A DNA stretch of 64,000 nt from positions 1 to 64,000 of the forward strand of contig NZ_JAAHBQ010000019.1 of the NCBI RefSeq assembly GCF_020144665.1. The letters run 5' to 3'. The notes beneath the pieces are model-generated. The model ran no database searches. It was not told the origin of the DNA and was given only the letters and a program-made list of their open reading frames with translations. Positions 14,960 through 24,900 of the stretch are shown piece after piece. The stretch's first letter is position 1. Each line of letters begins with the position of its first letter. The position numbers and the translations under genes were made by a program. The DNA comes from Oscillatoria salina IIICB1. GTDB lineage: Bacteria > Cyanobacteriota > Cyanobacteriia > Cyanobacteriales > SIO1D9.

Positions 14960-16558
14960 TTATCTAATTTTGAGGCAAGGCGCAACTAAAGCAGGAGGAT
15001 TAACGATTAAACTTGCTGGTAACTTATCTGCTTTTTGGGCAATAATAGGCAAAGCATTACGCATTTTTGCGGCAACTTGAACCGTTTTTAAGTCGTAGGT
15101 AGTCGTTGCTAGTTTGGGATATAAACCAATTCCAACAATTGGGATTAACAAACAAAGGGCGATAAAAACTTCTCTTGGTTTAGCGTCGGCGGAAAAACTA
15201 GGTATTTCTAAACCAGATTTATTCTCACCGAAGAATACTTCACGTAACATCGATAGTAGATAAATCGGTGTCAAAATTAAACCTACAGAAGCGAGAAAGA
15301 CTACTACAACCTTGAAATTTGAACTGTAAACATCGCTATTAGTAACACCGAGGAAAACTGTCAATTCGCTGACGAAACCACTCATTCCCGGTAGGGCTAA
15401 AGAAGCCATTGATGCGGCGGTGAAAAGGGCAAAAATTTTCGGCATTTGTTTGCCAATACCACCCATTGTATCCATCATTAAAGTGTGAGTGCGATCGTAG
15501 GTTGCACCGGAAAGAAAGAATAATGCTGCGGCAATTAAGCCGTGGGAAACCATTTGCAATACTGCGCCATTTAAACCTAATTCGGTAAAGGAAGCAATAC
15601 CGATTAAAACAAAGCCCATGTGGGAAATAGATGAACAAGCTAAACGCCGTTTTAAGTTAACTTGTCCAAAAGCTGTTAAGGCACCATAAACGATATTAAC
15701 TACTCCGAGAATTACTAAAACTGGCGCAAATTTAATGTGGGCGGAGGGTAACATTTCAATGTTCATCCGAATTAATCCGTAGCCACCCATTTTTAACAGT
15801 ACGCCTGCTAAAATCATCGAAACTGGTGCGGATGCTTGGGAATGTGCGTCGGGAAGCCAAGTGTGAAGTGGAAATATTGGTAATTTGACTCCAAAAGCAA
15901 TTAAGAAACCGACGTAAGCAAACATTTCTATTGCTAAGGGATAATGCTTCATTCCTAATTCGGCGATGTCAAAGGTGATGGTATCGCCAGAGAATGCCAT
16001 TAATAAGGCTGCGACGAGAATGAAGATAGAAGCAGCAGCAGTATAAAGAATAAATTTAGTTGCAGCGTAGAGACGTTTTTCTCCGCCCCAGATGGAAATT
16101 AAAAGGTAAACCGGGACTAACTCTAATTCCCACATAATGAAGAAGAGAAGTAAGTCTTTGGCTGCAAAAACGCCAATTTGGGCGCTGTATAAAATTAGGA
16201 TTAAGAAGTAATAAAGTTTGGGTTTGCGTTGTACGCCAAAGGAGGCTAAAAGTGCGAGTGTGGTTACTAAGCTAGATAAGACTATTAATGGCATTGATAA
16301 GCCATCAACACCGACAGCCCAGTTTAAGCCTAGCTGGGGTATCCAAGTATAAGTTTCTGTAAGTTGGAATTGGGTGTTGTTGAGGTTGTAGTGATGCCAA
16401 AAAGTATAAATAGTCAGGGCGAAGTTGGCTAAACCTATACTCAGGGCGTACCAACGTACTGTTTTGCCTTCTTTGTCGGGAATGATGGGGATGAGGAGGG
16501 CAGCGATCGCTGGAAGTGTTATTATCGCTGTCAGCCAGGGAAATTGTAAATCTACCAT
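14960..16558 (-). CDS. ndhD: NAD(P)H-quinone oxidoreductase subunit 4 (NdhD, NDH-1)
   Basis: A 532-residue membrane protein with about 14 transmembrane helices, homologous to the antiporter-like ND4/NuoM subunit. The conserved blocks [16 protein letters not shown] and [18 protein letters not shown] are present, the second including the proton-channel region. In cyanobacteria NdhD joins NDH-1, which does respiration and cyclic electron flow. The sequence looks like the NdhD1 type rather than the CO2-uptake NdhD3/D4 type, but this is by general resemblance. The ATG at 16556-16558 is preferred to a TTG two codons upstream. It is a monocistronic unit here. Confidence 0.95.
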   Translation of the reverse strand: MVDLQFPWLTAIITLPAIAALLIPIIPDKEGKTVRWYALSIGLANFALTIYTFWHHYNLNNTQFQLTETYTWIPQLGLNWAVGVDGLSMPLIVLSSLVTTLALLASFGVQRKPKLYYFLILILYSAQIGVFAAKDLLLFFIMWELELVPVYLLISIWGGEKRLYAATKFILYTAAASIFILVAALLMAFSGDTITFDIAELGMKHYPLAIEMFAYVGFLIAFGVKLPIFPLHTWLPDAHSQASAPVSMILAGVLLKMGGYGLIRMNIEMLPSAHIKFAPVLVILGVVNIVYGALTAFGQVNLKRRLACSSISHMGFVLIGIASFTELGLNGAVLQMVSHGLIAAALFFLSGATYDRTHTLMMDTMGGIGKQMPKIFALFTAASMASLALPGMSGFVSELTVFLGVTNSDVYSSNFKVVVVFLASVGLILTPIYLLSMLREVFFGENKSGLEIPSFSADAKPREVFIALCLLIPIVGIGLYPKLATTTYDLKTVQVAAKMRNALPIIAQKADKLPASLIVNPPALVAPCLKIR

Positions 16559-16689
16559 TGTCAATAGGAAAATATGCCTAGCGCTTCTTCCCTATTCTAT
16601 TAACTTTTATTAACAACTGTAAAGAGGTATTGAGAAAAAAGTTGGAGACAAGGAAGAGAGGGAAGACAAGGAGGAAGCGGATAGCAAAC

Positions 16690-16795
16690 TGTTCACTGTT
16701 CACTGATAACTGAATTCCCAATTCCCAATCCCCTCCTCCCCAATCCCCTCCTCCCCAATCCCCAATCCCCAATCCCCTCCTCCCCAATCCCTAAC
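16690..16795. repeat. Short tandem repeats (CCCCAATC/CCCCTCCTC and TGTTCAC units)
   Basis: Two to three units of TGTTCACTG are followed by a mosaic of CCCCAATC and CCCCTCCTC units up to the thrB stop. The repeats lie between thrB and ndhD. An open frame with Gly-Asp-Trp repeats seen here on the minus strand is only a translation of the repeats. Confidence 0.8.
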
Positions 16796-17711
16796 TGCTA
16801 ACAGCCCCTTGGGTATCGAGGGAAAGACACATACCTTCGGCAGTTACTCCTTGGGTTTGCCAAGCTGCTATCATTGCCTCAGCGACTGCTTCTTGGCGTT
16901 TGGGGCTGGTTAAAGCGAGTAAAGTGGGTCCCGCCCCACTAATAACCATTCCGTATGCGCCAGCAGATATGGCAGCAGAATGTAGTGTTTCGTAACCTTT
17001 AATTAATCCTTGACGATATGGCTGATGTATGGTATCGTTCAGAGCAACTTCTAGCCAATCTGGTTGATTGATTTCGAGGGCGCGTAAAAGTAAGCCGAGA
17101 CGGGAAACATTGAAAATTGCATCGACACGGCTGATTTGTTGCGGTAATACCGATCGCGCTTCTTCTGTAGATAATTCAAAGTCGGGAATGGCGACAACGG
17201 GAATAATCTCTTGATGCCAGGGAATTTGGCAAATTGACCAGTTATCAAGGCTTTGAACGGCGAGGCGACAACCGCCAATTAATGCAGGAACGACGTTATC
17301 GGGATGACCTTCGATCGCGATCGCTAATTTAACGATCTCTGATTGGTTTAAAGGTTTTCCGGCTAATTCGTTTGCACCCATTAAACCCCCAGCGATCGCG
17401 GTTGCAGAACTTCCTAAACCTCTAGCTAAAGCTATGCCTAAATTAATCTCGATCTCTACTGCGGGTGGAGTTTTGCCCAAATATTGGTAAAATTCAACAA
17501 AAGATTTATAAACTAAATTACTCGCATCAGTAGTAACTCGTTCGGCTTCTTTTCCAGTAACTTGAATTTGTAATGCTGGACTAGATTGGTTTGCCAAAGT
17601 AAATTTAAATTCGTTATATAGCGTCAACGCCGCCCCCAGACAGTCGAAACCGGGACCGAGATTTGCAGTTGTCGCAGGAACTTTAACCGTAACAGTAGAA
17701 ACAACAGCCAT
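16791..17711 (-). CDS. thrB: Homoserine kinase
   Basis: ThrB phosphorylates homoserine on the way to threonine, in the cytoplasm. The 306-residue protein has the GHMP-kinase layout: N-terminal VPATTANLGPGFDCLG, the ATP loop LARGLGSSATAIAGG, and the C-terminal GAYGMVISGAGPTLLAL. The length is normal and the ATG at 17709-17711 fits the family. The stop codon lies at the edge of the tandem repeats. Confidence 0.96.
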   Translation of the reverse strand: MAVVSTVTVKVPATTANLGPGFDCLGAALTLYNEFKFTLANQSSPALQIQVTGKEAERVTTDASNLVYKSFVEFYQYLGKTPPAVEIEINLGIALARGLGSSATAIAGGLMGANELAGKPLNQSEIVKLAIAIEGHPDNVVPALIGGCRLAVQSLDNWSICQIPWHQEIIPVVAIPDFELSTEEARSVLPQQISRVDAIFNVSRLGLLLRALEINQPDWLEVALNDTIHQPYRQGLIKGYETLHSAAISAGAYGMVISGAGPTLLALTSPKRQEAVAEAMIAAWQTQGVTAEGMCLSLDTQGAVSS

Positions 17712-18070
17712 AGTTTTAGATTAAGTGATTGGGGACTGGTGATTGGGGATTGGGAGTTCAATTATCAGTAAACAGTGAACAGTTTATTCGCTAATTGCTT
17801 CTTGTCTCCAATCTCTACTGATAACTGATAACTGATAAATGTTTGCTGACTAATTTTTCCCGATGCAAATAAAAAGCTTGCGAAGAGTGTCTTAACAGGA
17901 AGAACTTCTGCTGCTATTTAGCTTAAACAGTTCCCGTGCGGGAAACAATTTGACTTAATTTTTCTTCAATAAGCTTGACAAAATATTTATTCTATGTATC
18001 TGAGGTTGCGTTGGTGAGTATACCGAAGCAACCAACAGAGAAATTTATATAGATAGTCAGAGGTAAAAAA
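17712..18070. repeat. Gene-free region with short tandem repeats and a likely leader
   Basis: The part next to thrB (about 17725-17840) contains GATTGGGGA, AACAGTGAACAG and ACTGATAACTGATAA repeat units. The rest (17841-18070) is unique sequence upstream of the Cys-rich small gene, with TTGACA near 17976 that might be a -35 element and AGAGG just before the ATG. No other gene is seen. Confidence 0.5.
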
Positions 18071-18283
18071 ATGGCAAATGGATCTAGCGATCGCCACCAA
18101 AACCAATGTTGTTGTTGCTGTGGTTGCAATCGTTGTCGAGGATCTCGCGACAGTGAAGGTCAACCTTGGTTAATTTTTCTTGCTTTTGCAATTTTGATGG
18201 CATTATTAACTACAAATGGCTCGCTTCAACAGTTACTTTCCAATCAAGAATACCCGAATCTACCTGCGGTAGAAGTTCCTTAA
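18071..18283 (+). CDS. Small Cys-rich single-pass membrane protein
   Basis: A 70-residue protein. The N-terminal soluble part has seven Cys in ten residues ([10 protein letters not shown], residues 14-23), which could bind a metal or be lipid-modified. A hydrophobic segment follows at about 33-48, then a short acidic tail. AGAGG lies six bases before the ATG. Its stop overlaps the minE stop by four bases (convergent). No family is recognised. Confidence 0.65.
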   Translation: MANGSSDRHQNQCCCCCGCNRCRGSRDSEGQPWLIFLAFAILMALLTTNGSLQQLLSNQEYPNLPAVEVP

Positions 18284-18573
18284 TCCGACAGAGAAGGAAT
18301 TTGTTCAGTGGGTTTCACTCGCCGAATCGGAAGATTAGCGATTAATGCTGTCATTTGTCGATCGCTTTCGAGGGCAAATTCTGACTCTTCGGTGTCAATA
18401 TCCACATAGCGGCTAACCACCTCTAAAATTTCTTTGCGCATTGATTCTATCGCCTCCGGACTCAAACCAGCCCGATCGTGGGCAATGACCAACTTTAGGC
18501 GGCGCTTGGCTTCCATGCTGCTACTGGCAGCACTTTTCCACTTGAAAATTTTTTCGATCAGTTCGCTAATCAT
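18280..18573 (-). CDS. minE: Cell division topological specificity factor MinE
   Basis: MinE stimulates MinD ATPase and keeps the MinCD inhibitor away from midcell. The 97-residue protein has an N-terminal membrane-binding/anti-MinCD helix and the [20 protein letters not shown] block of MinE. The C-terminal topological domain ends in a charged tail. The ATG at 18571-18573 gives the usual N-terminus ([10 protein letters not shown]); a GTG seven codons upstream is possible. It is the third gene of the minC-minD-minE operon. Confidence 0.93.
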   Translation of the reverse strand: MISELIEKIFKWKSAASSSMEAKRRLKLVIAHDRAGLSPEAIESMRKEILEVVSRYVDIDTEESEFALESDRQMTALIANLPIRRVKPTEQIPSLSD

Positions 18574-18696
18574 GGGCTGGTAGGTTTGCTTCACATTTAT
18601 TTTTGGTCAGGCGGATGGCAATATAGAGGTAGGTTTGGTAACTTCGATGACGAAGAGAGAGTTAATTTTGAAAGCAGCGAGAACAACTGAAATATT

Positions 18697-19494
18697 TTAA
18701 CTGCGGAAAAAACGTCGAATGCGGTTTAAAAGGTTATCGTGGGCTGCCATGAAATCCAGGAAAGGAACTTTTTCACCTTCTAAACGACGAGCGATATTAT
18801 TAAAGGCGATCGCTGGCAAACTCGAATCATTAGTTAACACCAGAGGTTCGCCTCGATTACTAGAGACAATTACCCTTTCGTCGTCAGGAATAATTCCTAA
18901 TAAAGGAACGGCAAGAATTTCTAGCACATCTTCTACACTCATCATATCGTTAAGCTGAACCATTTCTGGCTTCAAACGGTTAATGATGAGATGAATCCGT
19001 TTGATGCCGTGAGCTTCGAGTAAACCCACAACGCGATCGGCATCTCTAACTGCGGCTACTTCGGGAGTAGTAACAATAATAGCTTCTGAGGCAGCAGCGA
19101 TCGCATTCCGGAAGCCCATTTCAATACCTGCCGGACAATCAACGATCGCATATTCATAACGTTTGGTTAAGGCATTAACCAGCAATTTCATTTGTTCGGG
19201 AGTGATTGATTCTTTGTTACGATTTTGTGCCGCAGGTAGCAAAACTAAACCATTTAAGCGTTTATCTTTAACCAATGCCTGTTCCAATCTGCATTCGCGC
19301 GCCATCACTTCCACCGCCGTGTAGACAATCCGATTTTCTAGCCCCAGCAGCAGATCCAGATTCCGCAAACCAAAATCCGCGTCTACAAGTGCAACTTTTC
19401 GTCCCCGTTGGGCGATCGCCGCGCCTAAGTTTGCCGTAACAGTTGTTTTACCCACTCCTCCTTTACCGGAGGTAACTACGATAATGCGACTCAT
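18697..19494 (-). CDS. minD: Septum site-determining protein MinD
   Basis: MinD is a membrane-associated ParA-type ATPase that recruits MinC and oscillates or polarises with MinE. The deviant Walker A motif SGKGGVGKTT is at residues 9-18, and the switch motifs VDADFGLRN and VDCPAG are present. The C-terminus NLLNRIRRFFRS is the amphipathic membrane-targeting helix. The 265-residue length is standard. It lies between minC and minE with gaps of 21 and 123 bases. Confidence 0.97.
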   Translation of the reverse strand: MSRIIVVTSGKGGVGKTTVTANLGAAIAQRGRKVALVDADFGLRNLDLLLGLENRIVYTAVEVMARECRLEQALVKDKRLNGLVLLPAAQNRNKESITPEQMKLLVNALTKRYEYAIVDCPAGIEMGFRNAIAAASEAIIVTTPEVAAVRDADRVVGLLEAHGIKRIHLIINRLKPEMVQLNDMMSVEDVLEILAVPLLGIIPDDERVIVSSNRGEPLVLTNDSSLPAIAFNNIARRLEGEKVPFLDFMAAHDNLLNRIRRFFRS

Positions 19495-19515
19495 AACTGA
19501 TTGCTTGGTGATTAA

Positions 19516-20391
19516 TTATTTGGAGAAAGAATAACTTTTCATAGCATCCATTGCTGGCTTAATCCTAATTCCTTCGGCGGTGACATAAGCTATTTCCGGA
19601 TCGAATCGATCTGGTGATTTTGCTGGCGCTCTGGCAACCGCATCGGCAATTCGTAGCTGCGTTGGCTCCATTTGCAATGCCATAATTTGACATTCTCGAT
19701 TGCCCGATGCTCCTGCATGGGTAATTCCTCGCAGACGACCCCAGACTATGATATCGCCTGTGGCGATAATTGTACCTCCAGGATTGAGATCGCCCATCAC
19801 GATTACTGTACCTGGATGGCGTACTTCCACACCCGATCGCACTGTAGTTTTCAGATACAAAGGTTCGCTAGTTGCTTCAGGATTTGTTTCTGGTTGTGCT
19901 GTTAGCGGAGCGGCAGGAATTACTTGTTCCACTGAATAACCAGCCGTTGCACCTGCTACTGCGGTTTGACGGCGAGAGGTTTCTACTCTTTTCAATCGTA
20001 GTTGAAATTCATCTAAGGCATCAGCGATCGCTTGCAGTTGTCTAGCATCTACTAACCGATCTTGGGCGATCAAAATTACTTCTGTTTCTGGTTGCCAAAA
20101 AGGTTCTTGTCCATTTAAACGCTGTTTTAACTCTAACCAAACTTCTGACCAATCTGTACCTACAGGCGTTTGAGCTTCAGTGGGTAAAATTAATTTCATC
20201 CGCGAGCCTTCTTGCTTCAAACGTAATTGCGAAAACGGATTTAGTTTTCTCGGTGTTTCTGTTTCCAAGAGTTCATCTGTTAATTCTGTCAGTGAAATTG
20301 ATTCTTCGTTTGTCTTTTCACTTTCCTTGGTATCACTTTCTGTAGTTTGATTAACAGAGATTGAATTTTCACTAGATTGTTCGTTGTTCAT
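19516..20391 (-). CDS. minC: Septum site-determining protein MinC
   Basis: MinC inhibits FtsZ assembly away from midcell when carried by MinD. The 291-residue protein has a long Ser/Thr/Glu-rich N-terminal extension typical of cyanobacteria, an N-terminal FtsZ-binding domain (about 70-155), and the C-terminal beta-helix. That helix carries VIVMGDLNPGGTIIATGD and GRLRGITHAGASGN, used for dimerisation and MinD binding. The ATG at 20389-20391 is preferred over a TTG 12 codons upstream. First gene of the min operon. Confidence 0.95.
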   Translation of the reverse strand: MNNEQSSENSISVNQTTESDTKESEKTNEESISLTELTDELLETETPRKLNPFSQLRLKQEGSRMKLILPTEAQTPVGTDWSEVWLELKQRLNGQEPFWQPETEVILIAQDRLVDARQLQAIADALDEFQLRLKRVETSRRQTAVAGATAGYSVEQVIPAAPLTAQPETNPEATSEPLYLKTTVRSGVEVRHPGTVIVMGDLNPGGTIIATGDIIVWGRLRGITHAGASGNRECQIMALQMEPTQLRIADAVARAPAKSPDRFDPEIAYVTAEGIRIKPAMDAMKSYSFSK

Positions 20392-20521
20392 CGATGGTTG
20401 ATAGTTAATAACGGCGAGTATGTCCAAAATTGACGTTGGGCAACAATTTTGTCAAAACCCGTGGTACTGTAGTTGGAATTGGCAAGTGCTAACTTAAATT
20501 TCTTTTCTCAGTTAACAATCT

Positions 20522-21844
20522 CTAATTACTGTTGTTTAAGCGCTGATAAACCGTAACTAACCCTTCAGTATTTCCGACATTGCCTGGAAATAATACCACA
20601 GGTAAATTCGGAAATTGCGGATGTTCGGCTGGAGTCCGAACAAGCGAACATCCCGGTAAAATTTGACCAAGAAGTCTTGCCAATCTCAAGTTTAAACCTT
20701 TACTCAAAACGTCGTTGGAAGTAATTCCACCTTTACTAATTAAAAAGCTAATTTCTTCAGGTAATCCTTTGACGACATCCATTAATAATGCAGAAACTTT
20801 TGCCCCAAATTCTAAACGTTCTTGGGCGTTAATAAAGGTGATTTCTTGACGACTGGTGTAAACTACTGGAGTTTTTCCTTCGTCAAAACTTACTTTGACC
20901 TTTTCTAGAGTTTCTGCCAAGATTTTAGCTCGCTCGGATGACAAATTTCGCAAACGAATTACTTTAACTTCAATTCCTTCTACATCTGATTCTTCGAGCA
21001 ATTGTTTTAGTTGTTGTGTAGTCTTCTTCACGTGAGAACCCACTAAAACAACTCCCGGTTTTGCAGTTCTTTTATACTGGGACATATCTGTAGCAGCAAC
21101 AGGTTGTTTGTCTAAGTTGGCTAAAGAAGTTAACAAACTGGCAGCACTGCGAAATAAAAAGCGTTTTCCTGCGGCTGTGGCTGCGAGAACGTCGGCTGCA
21201 AAAATATCGAAATCTCCTTGATTTGTAGCATCGACAGCGCAGCATTGATTCCCCCTTAAACTCATTAATCGCTCTCGGCTACCTTTGCGAATGTCTCCTA
21301 ATAAAAATTGTTGTACTTTTTCGGTTGGTACTCTTCCTTTGGTCTTTTCTTCTACATAGGCTGGAAGGTAACTATTTTTGTAGCCAAAAACCGAGTCGCG
21401 AGCAAATTCGGTTTCGTGTACTGGTGTCTCGATACCATTAATTAAGAGGTAATGAATGTTGTCGCGAGTTATTCGTCCTCCTTCAAAAAAGGCAGGAGTT
21501 AGAAAATGAGCGTCAAATTCGCCTAGTTCTTCGGCGATTATGTCAGTTTCAATTGGATAATGTCCTCGTAAGGTAGAATCGGAACGGCTGACAATGAGAA
21601 ATTCTTCGATTCCTTCTGCTTCGAGGGCAAGTTTCAAGTTGTGGCATACTTCTCTGGTAACGTCTGCTGCTTGCTCTGGTGTCAGCGCTCTGGTATTCGT
21701 GAGAATGAAGAATATCGGTGAGTCGTCTGCTAGCCCCAGACGCAATGTTTCTACGTCCCAACGCATCAGTAATAAGCAGCTATGTACGGTTTGAGAACCT
21801 GTTGGATCGTCATCTAATACGATTATTTTTGTTTGATTTGACAT
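20522..21844 (-). CDS. DUF1537 / four-carbon acid sugar kinase family protein
   Basis: A 440-residue two-domain kinase-like protein. The N-terminal substrate domain starts with the family motif LDDDPTGSQTV, and the C-terminal nucleotide-binding domain has FLISKGGITSNDVL and FPGNVGN. Known members phosphorylate four-carbon sugar acids such as D-threonate and D-erythronate; others of the family are uncharacterised. No dehydrogenase or aldolase partner of the known catabolic pathways is nearby, so the substrate is open. It is transcribed alone, 130 bases before minC on the same strand. Confidence 0.85.
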   Translation of the reverse strand: MSNQTKIIVLDDDPTGSQTVHSCLLLMRWDVETLRLGLADDSPIFFILTNTRALTPEQAADVTREVCHNLKLALEAEGIEEFLIVSRSDSTLRGHYPIETDIIAEELGEFDAHFLTPAFFEGGRITRDNIHYLLINGIETPVHETEFARDSVFGYKNSYLPAYVEEKTKGRVPTEKVQQFLLGDIRKGSRERLMSLRGNQCCAVDATNQGDFDIFAADVLAATAAGKRFLFRSAASLLTSLANLDKQPVAATDMSQYKRTAKPGVVLVGSHVKKTTQQLKQLLEESDVEGIEVKVIRLRNLSSERAKILAETLEKVKVSFDEGKTPVVYTSRQEITFINAQERLEFGAKVSALLMDVVKGLPEEISFLISKGGITSNDVLSKGLNLRLARLLGQILPGCSLVRTPAEHPQFPNLPVVLFPGNVGNTEGLVTVYQRLNNSN

Positions 21845-22140
21845 TGTGCATTCCCCACGATCGCCAGACTCTCTATTTTACCTCCCTTGGTTGGGCTTGG
21901 GAAGTCACTATTTTTTCTCGATGGCTGGAAAGTTTGTTCCTCTCCTTGCACTATTTTTTCTTTTTTGCTATACTTTTTTGTATAATATCAGTGGGTTTTG
22001 TGTTAAATAAATAAGAATATTTCCATTATACAAAAATAATAGCAGAAAAAATCTTTTCTAGCAAGCGATCGCCGAAAAATTATCTCCAAAACGATAGCGA
22101 TCGCGAGCAAAAACACCAAAACTAAAGTAACAAACTATAC
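21845..22140. other. AT-rich gene-free stretch
   Basis: No coding frame is supported. Both neighbours are on the minus strand, so the part next to 21845 must hold the promoter of the DUF1537 gene. A TATAAT-like box is near 21981 on the plus strand and TATACA-like sequences are on the minus strand, but I cannot choose a promoter. Near 22066-22105 there are two GCGATCGC octamers. Confidence 0.35.
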
Positions 22141-22803
22141 TCAATAAGAATAGCGATCGCGCGTCGCTGGAGCATTAAAATCAAGATTAGATTTTATCGA
22201 ACTAGTAATGAGACTATAATCGGCAGAAATATTTTTTCCCAGGGCATTTTGGACGATATAAGCATAAACAGCATCTTTATTAGCATCAGAAACGCGATCG
22301 ACAACGTGCAAAGATGTAAGTAGCTTATGATTTTCCTGTAAACTTTTGTGGAAACTATTAAGCTGTTCTAAAGATTTACCGTAAACCACAAACAAAATAC
22401 CTGCAACCACTTCCACAATCGCGCCAGAAACCGTAGAATAAATCAAAGTTTTAGAGCTACCTTGAGAATAAGAAACAATAATTCCCGTAGCAAAAATAAT
22501 AAAACCAAGACAGCAAACAAATAAACCAGTAGAAAAGATATTTCTCACTTGTTGCTTGCTAATCACATAAGCTTCCTTCAACTCATTAACATTGCGACGC
22601 ATCAAAGCCAAAATATCGGCAGTATCGCTATTCAGAAGACCTAAATAATCGCCAATTTCCTCCTTAATTTCCTTTTTCTCTTTGATTAACTTCTTCTGCT
22701 CATAAATACTCAACAAACCAGCAAGTCCAGCCGTAAAAGCCAAGATAATTACCATAAAAATTAGACTTGCACCTACCAGCGTCGTCAAAGAAACAGGTTC
22801 CAT
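22141..22803 (-). CDS. Membrane protein resembling the cyanobacterial TRADD-N-associated TM domain
   Basis: A 220-residue protein with an N-terminal transmembrane segment (about 8-30), a charged coiled-coil-like stretch (KKLIKEKKEIKEEIGDY), and then two closely spaced membrane helices (about 88-110 and 122-142). The sequence VSGAIVEVVAGILFVVYGKS and the following region resemble the two-helix domain found next to TRADD-N domains in cyanobacterial conflict and signalling proteins. I recall that family by pattern only. No nuclease, NACHT or protease gene is adjacent. Confidence 0.5.
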   Translation of the reverse strand: MEPVSLTTLVGASLIFMVIILAFTAGLAGLLSIYEQKKLIKEKKEIKEEIGDYLGLLNSDTADILALMRRNVNELKEAYVISKQQVRNIFSTGLFVCCLGFIIFATGIIVSYSQGSSKTLIYSTVSGAIVEVVAGILFVVYGKSLEQLNSFHKSLQENHKLLTSLHVVDRVSDANKDAVYAYIVQNALGKNISADYSLITSSIKSNLDFNAPATRDRYSY

Positions 22804-22965
22804 AAGCTTGTAATTCTGTTGGAGAAATTACAGAGCTAGTGTATCAGATAGCGTCTCATTAGCAACCTAACCAAGGGAGAGAATAATGAGAATTTTTGCT
22901 TAGAAAACTCCTAGATTGGCGAAATTTTGACATTACAAGACAATTACCTAATTTAACACTTGTTC

Positions 22966-24036
22966 TTAAACAGCGATCGCCTGCTTCGACATTTTCTCAC
23001 ACCACTGTAAAACCCGATTCCAAGCCCACCAACAATCAGGATCTTTTGTACTATGTTGACAAGCTTTGCTACTAATATAACCTACGTGACCCCCACGAGC
23101 AGTTAAAATCAAATCTAAAGCTGAATTTCGAGTACAAATCTTCTCTAATTCAGGTATAATTGTCGGATCGAATAAAGGATCGTCAGCAGCATAAATAATT
23201 AAAGTTTGCTTAGTAAATTGAGGTAAAATTTGCATCGGGCTACTAGCATGGTAATAATTTTCAGTAGAAGCAAAACCGAGTGGTTTAATCGCCAACTCGC
23301 GATCGAAACCACGAATACTATTAACCCGTTTTATCGCAGTCAAATCTATTTTATCGGGATAATTTTGAGCAAATTGCCAAGCAATTTTGCGGAGATTGCG
23401 TGCAATTGACTTTTCTAAATACTTACCCCACTGATGATTTTCCAAATAAGTTAAAGAACGATTAGAATCGAGACTAGGACAAATTACCGCACCACCTTGA
23501 ATCTCCGACTCAACTAAATTTAAATCCTTTCCCCAACTAGCAAGATTCGCTGCGGCTTTTACACCCCACAGTGCTAATTGTCCACCTAAAGAATAACCAG
23601 TAAACCAAAAAGGTGCAGGACAACCTATTGCTTTTGCTGCTGCGGCAATGCGAACAAAATCTTCTCCTTCATAGATACCATCAGAAGTAAGTGTTGGCGA
23701 TAACTCAGCAGTTTTACCATGCGCTCGCCAATCGAACAAAACCACGGCATAATTATTAGCATAAGCTTTCCGTCCCCAAATTCTCAGAAACCATTGATTA
23801 TCGAGATTTCCCGTAATTCCATAAGTACCAATAATTGTCCCGCGAGGCTTTTTGGGAATAGCAACAATACCGTAAATCGGGACATTTTCTGCACCGATAA
23901 ATATATGTTCGCTATAATCTGGTTCGGGAAGCTTAATCTTCTTTTCCCAGTTACGGGAAGCGTATTTAGAGGTATAAATGGTCATCAGTAAACCATTTTT
24001 TAAACTTTTGGGTGGTTCGTATTCCGGATAAATCAT
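22966..24036 (-). CDS. Alpha/beta hydrolase (YheT-like)
   Basis: A 356-residue alpha/beta-hydrolase. The nucleophile elbow is GYSLGG, the acid is in AADDPLFDP, and the catalytic His is in ARGGHVGYIS. The long N-terminal part before the core and the order of blocks resemble the YheT/UPF0017 group of esterases, whose natural substrates are unclear. The ATG at 24034-24036 is preferred over a TTG 11 codons upstream. There is no signal peptide. Transcribed divergently from the gene at 24223. Confidence 0.8.
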   Translation of the reverse strand: MIYPEYEPPKSLKNGLLMTIYTSKYASRNWEKKIKLPEPDYSEHIFIGAENVPIYGIVAIPKKPRGTIIGTYGITGNLDNQWFLRIWGRKAYANNYAVVLFDWRAHGKTAELSPTLTSDGIYEGEDFVRIAAAAKAIGCPAPFWFTGYSLGGQLALWGVKAAANLASWGKDLNLVESEIQGGAVICPSLDSNRSLTYLENHQWGKYLEKSIARNLRKIAWQFAQNYPDKIDLTAIKRVNSIRGFDRELAIKPLGFASTENYYHASSPMQILPQFTKQTLIIYAADDPLFDPTIIPELEKICTRNSALDLILTARGGHVGYISSKACQHSTKDPDCWWAWNRVLQWCEKMSKQAIAV

Positions 24037-24222
24037 TTTTGTAGCTGTTAGAGGTTGGCGATCGCGCAAACGAATTTACCCGATCCGATAGCGATTATCT
24101 TACTAAATACTTGCTCTCCAATTCAAGTTGTGATAGTTTAAATAAAACTATGGTAAGATTTTTGAGATAATCGAGCAAGTTTATTTGAGAATATTATCTA
24201 CCGCTCGATATAATTTTTGCTA

Positions 24223-24825
24223 ATGAAACGCTATTCGCAATTAAATGAACTACTTGCTCATATTTGGGAACAAGTAGAATTAGGTGCAACTCAAGCCGAT
24301 CATCCTTATCATGTGTCTAGTTTTGCTACAGTAGGAAGTAAGGAAGTTAACTTACGAACGGTAATTTTACGATTTGCTGAACGAGAATCTCGTAGTTTAT
24401 TGTTTCATTCCGATCGCCGCGCTGGTAAAATAGAAGATCTTGGCGATCGTTCTCGGATAGGTTGGTTATTTTGGGATCGAAGTAGTAAACAACAAGTGCG
24501 TTTTTGGGGTGAAGCTAAACTGCATTTTGATGATGAATTAGCTAACTGGGTTTGGGAAAATAGTAATCCTCAAAGTTTGAAAATTTATCTGAAGCCAGTT
24601 GCACCAAATACTGTAGTAGAAAAACCTAGTTCGGGATTAATCAAGAAAGTTGAAACAGCAAATTTAACCAATCTCGAACAAGTGGCGGCGGGAAGAAAAA
24701 ATTTTGCGGTTATTCAAACTGTAATTGATAAAATTGATTTTCTCCATCTTCATTCAGAAGGTAATTATCGCGCTTGCTTTCAGTGGAAGAAGTCAGAATT
24801 TCAAGGTAGTTGGTTGATTCCTTAA
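24223..24825 (+). CDS. Pyridoxamine 5'-phosphate oxidase-family protein
   Basis: A 200-residue split-barrel FMN-binding protein of the PNPOx-like group. Blocks NLRTVILRFAERES and SDRRAGKIEDL with VRFWGEAKL match the N-terminal FMN/PLP-binding core. The C-terminal dimerisation domain of true PdxH is not obvious, so the substrate may differ (other FMN or F420 users share this fold). The ATG is at 24223, with a TTG two codons earlier. Confidence 0.75.
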   Translation: MKRYSQLNELLAHIWEQVELGATQADHPYHVSSFATVGSKEVNLRTVILRFAERESRSLLFHSDRRAGKIEDLGDRSRIGWLFWDRSSKQQVRFWGEAKLHFDDELANWVWENSNPQSLKIYLKPVAPNTVVEKPSSGLIKKVETANLTNLEQVAAGRKNFAVIQTVIDKIDFLHLHSEGNYRACFQWKKSEFQGSWLIP

Positions 24826-24900
24826 AACTTGGCTTATCCTCATTCAGTTTGCGAGATTGAATACACAAATATTAGCGGTCAATTTTATTTCAGATGCCAT

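Noticed and set aside
16578-16787. Open frame with Gly-Asp-Trp repeats on the minus strand
   Set aside because: It is the translation of CCCCAATC/CCCCTCCTC tandem repeats; no ribosome binding site and no protein character outside the repeats.
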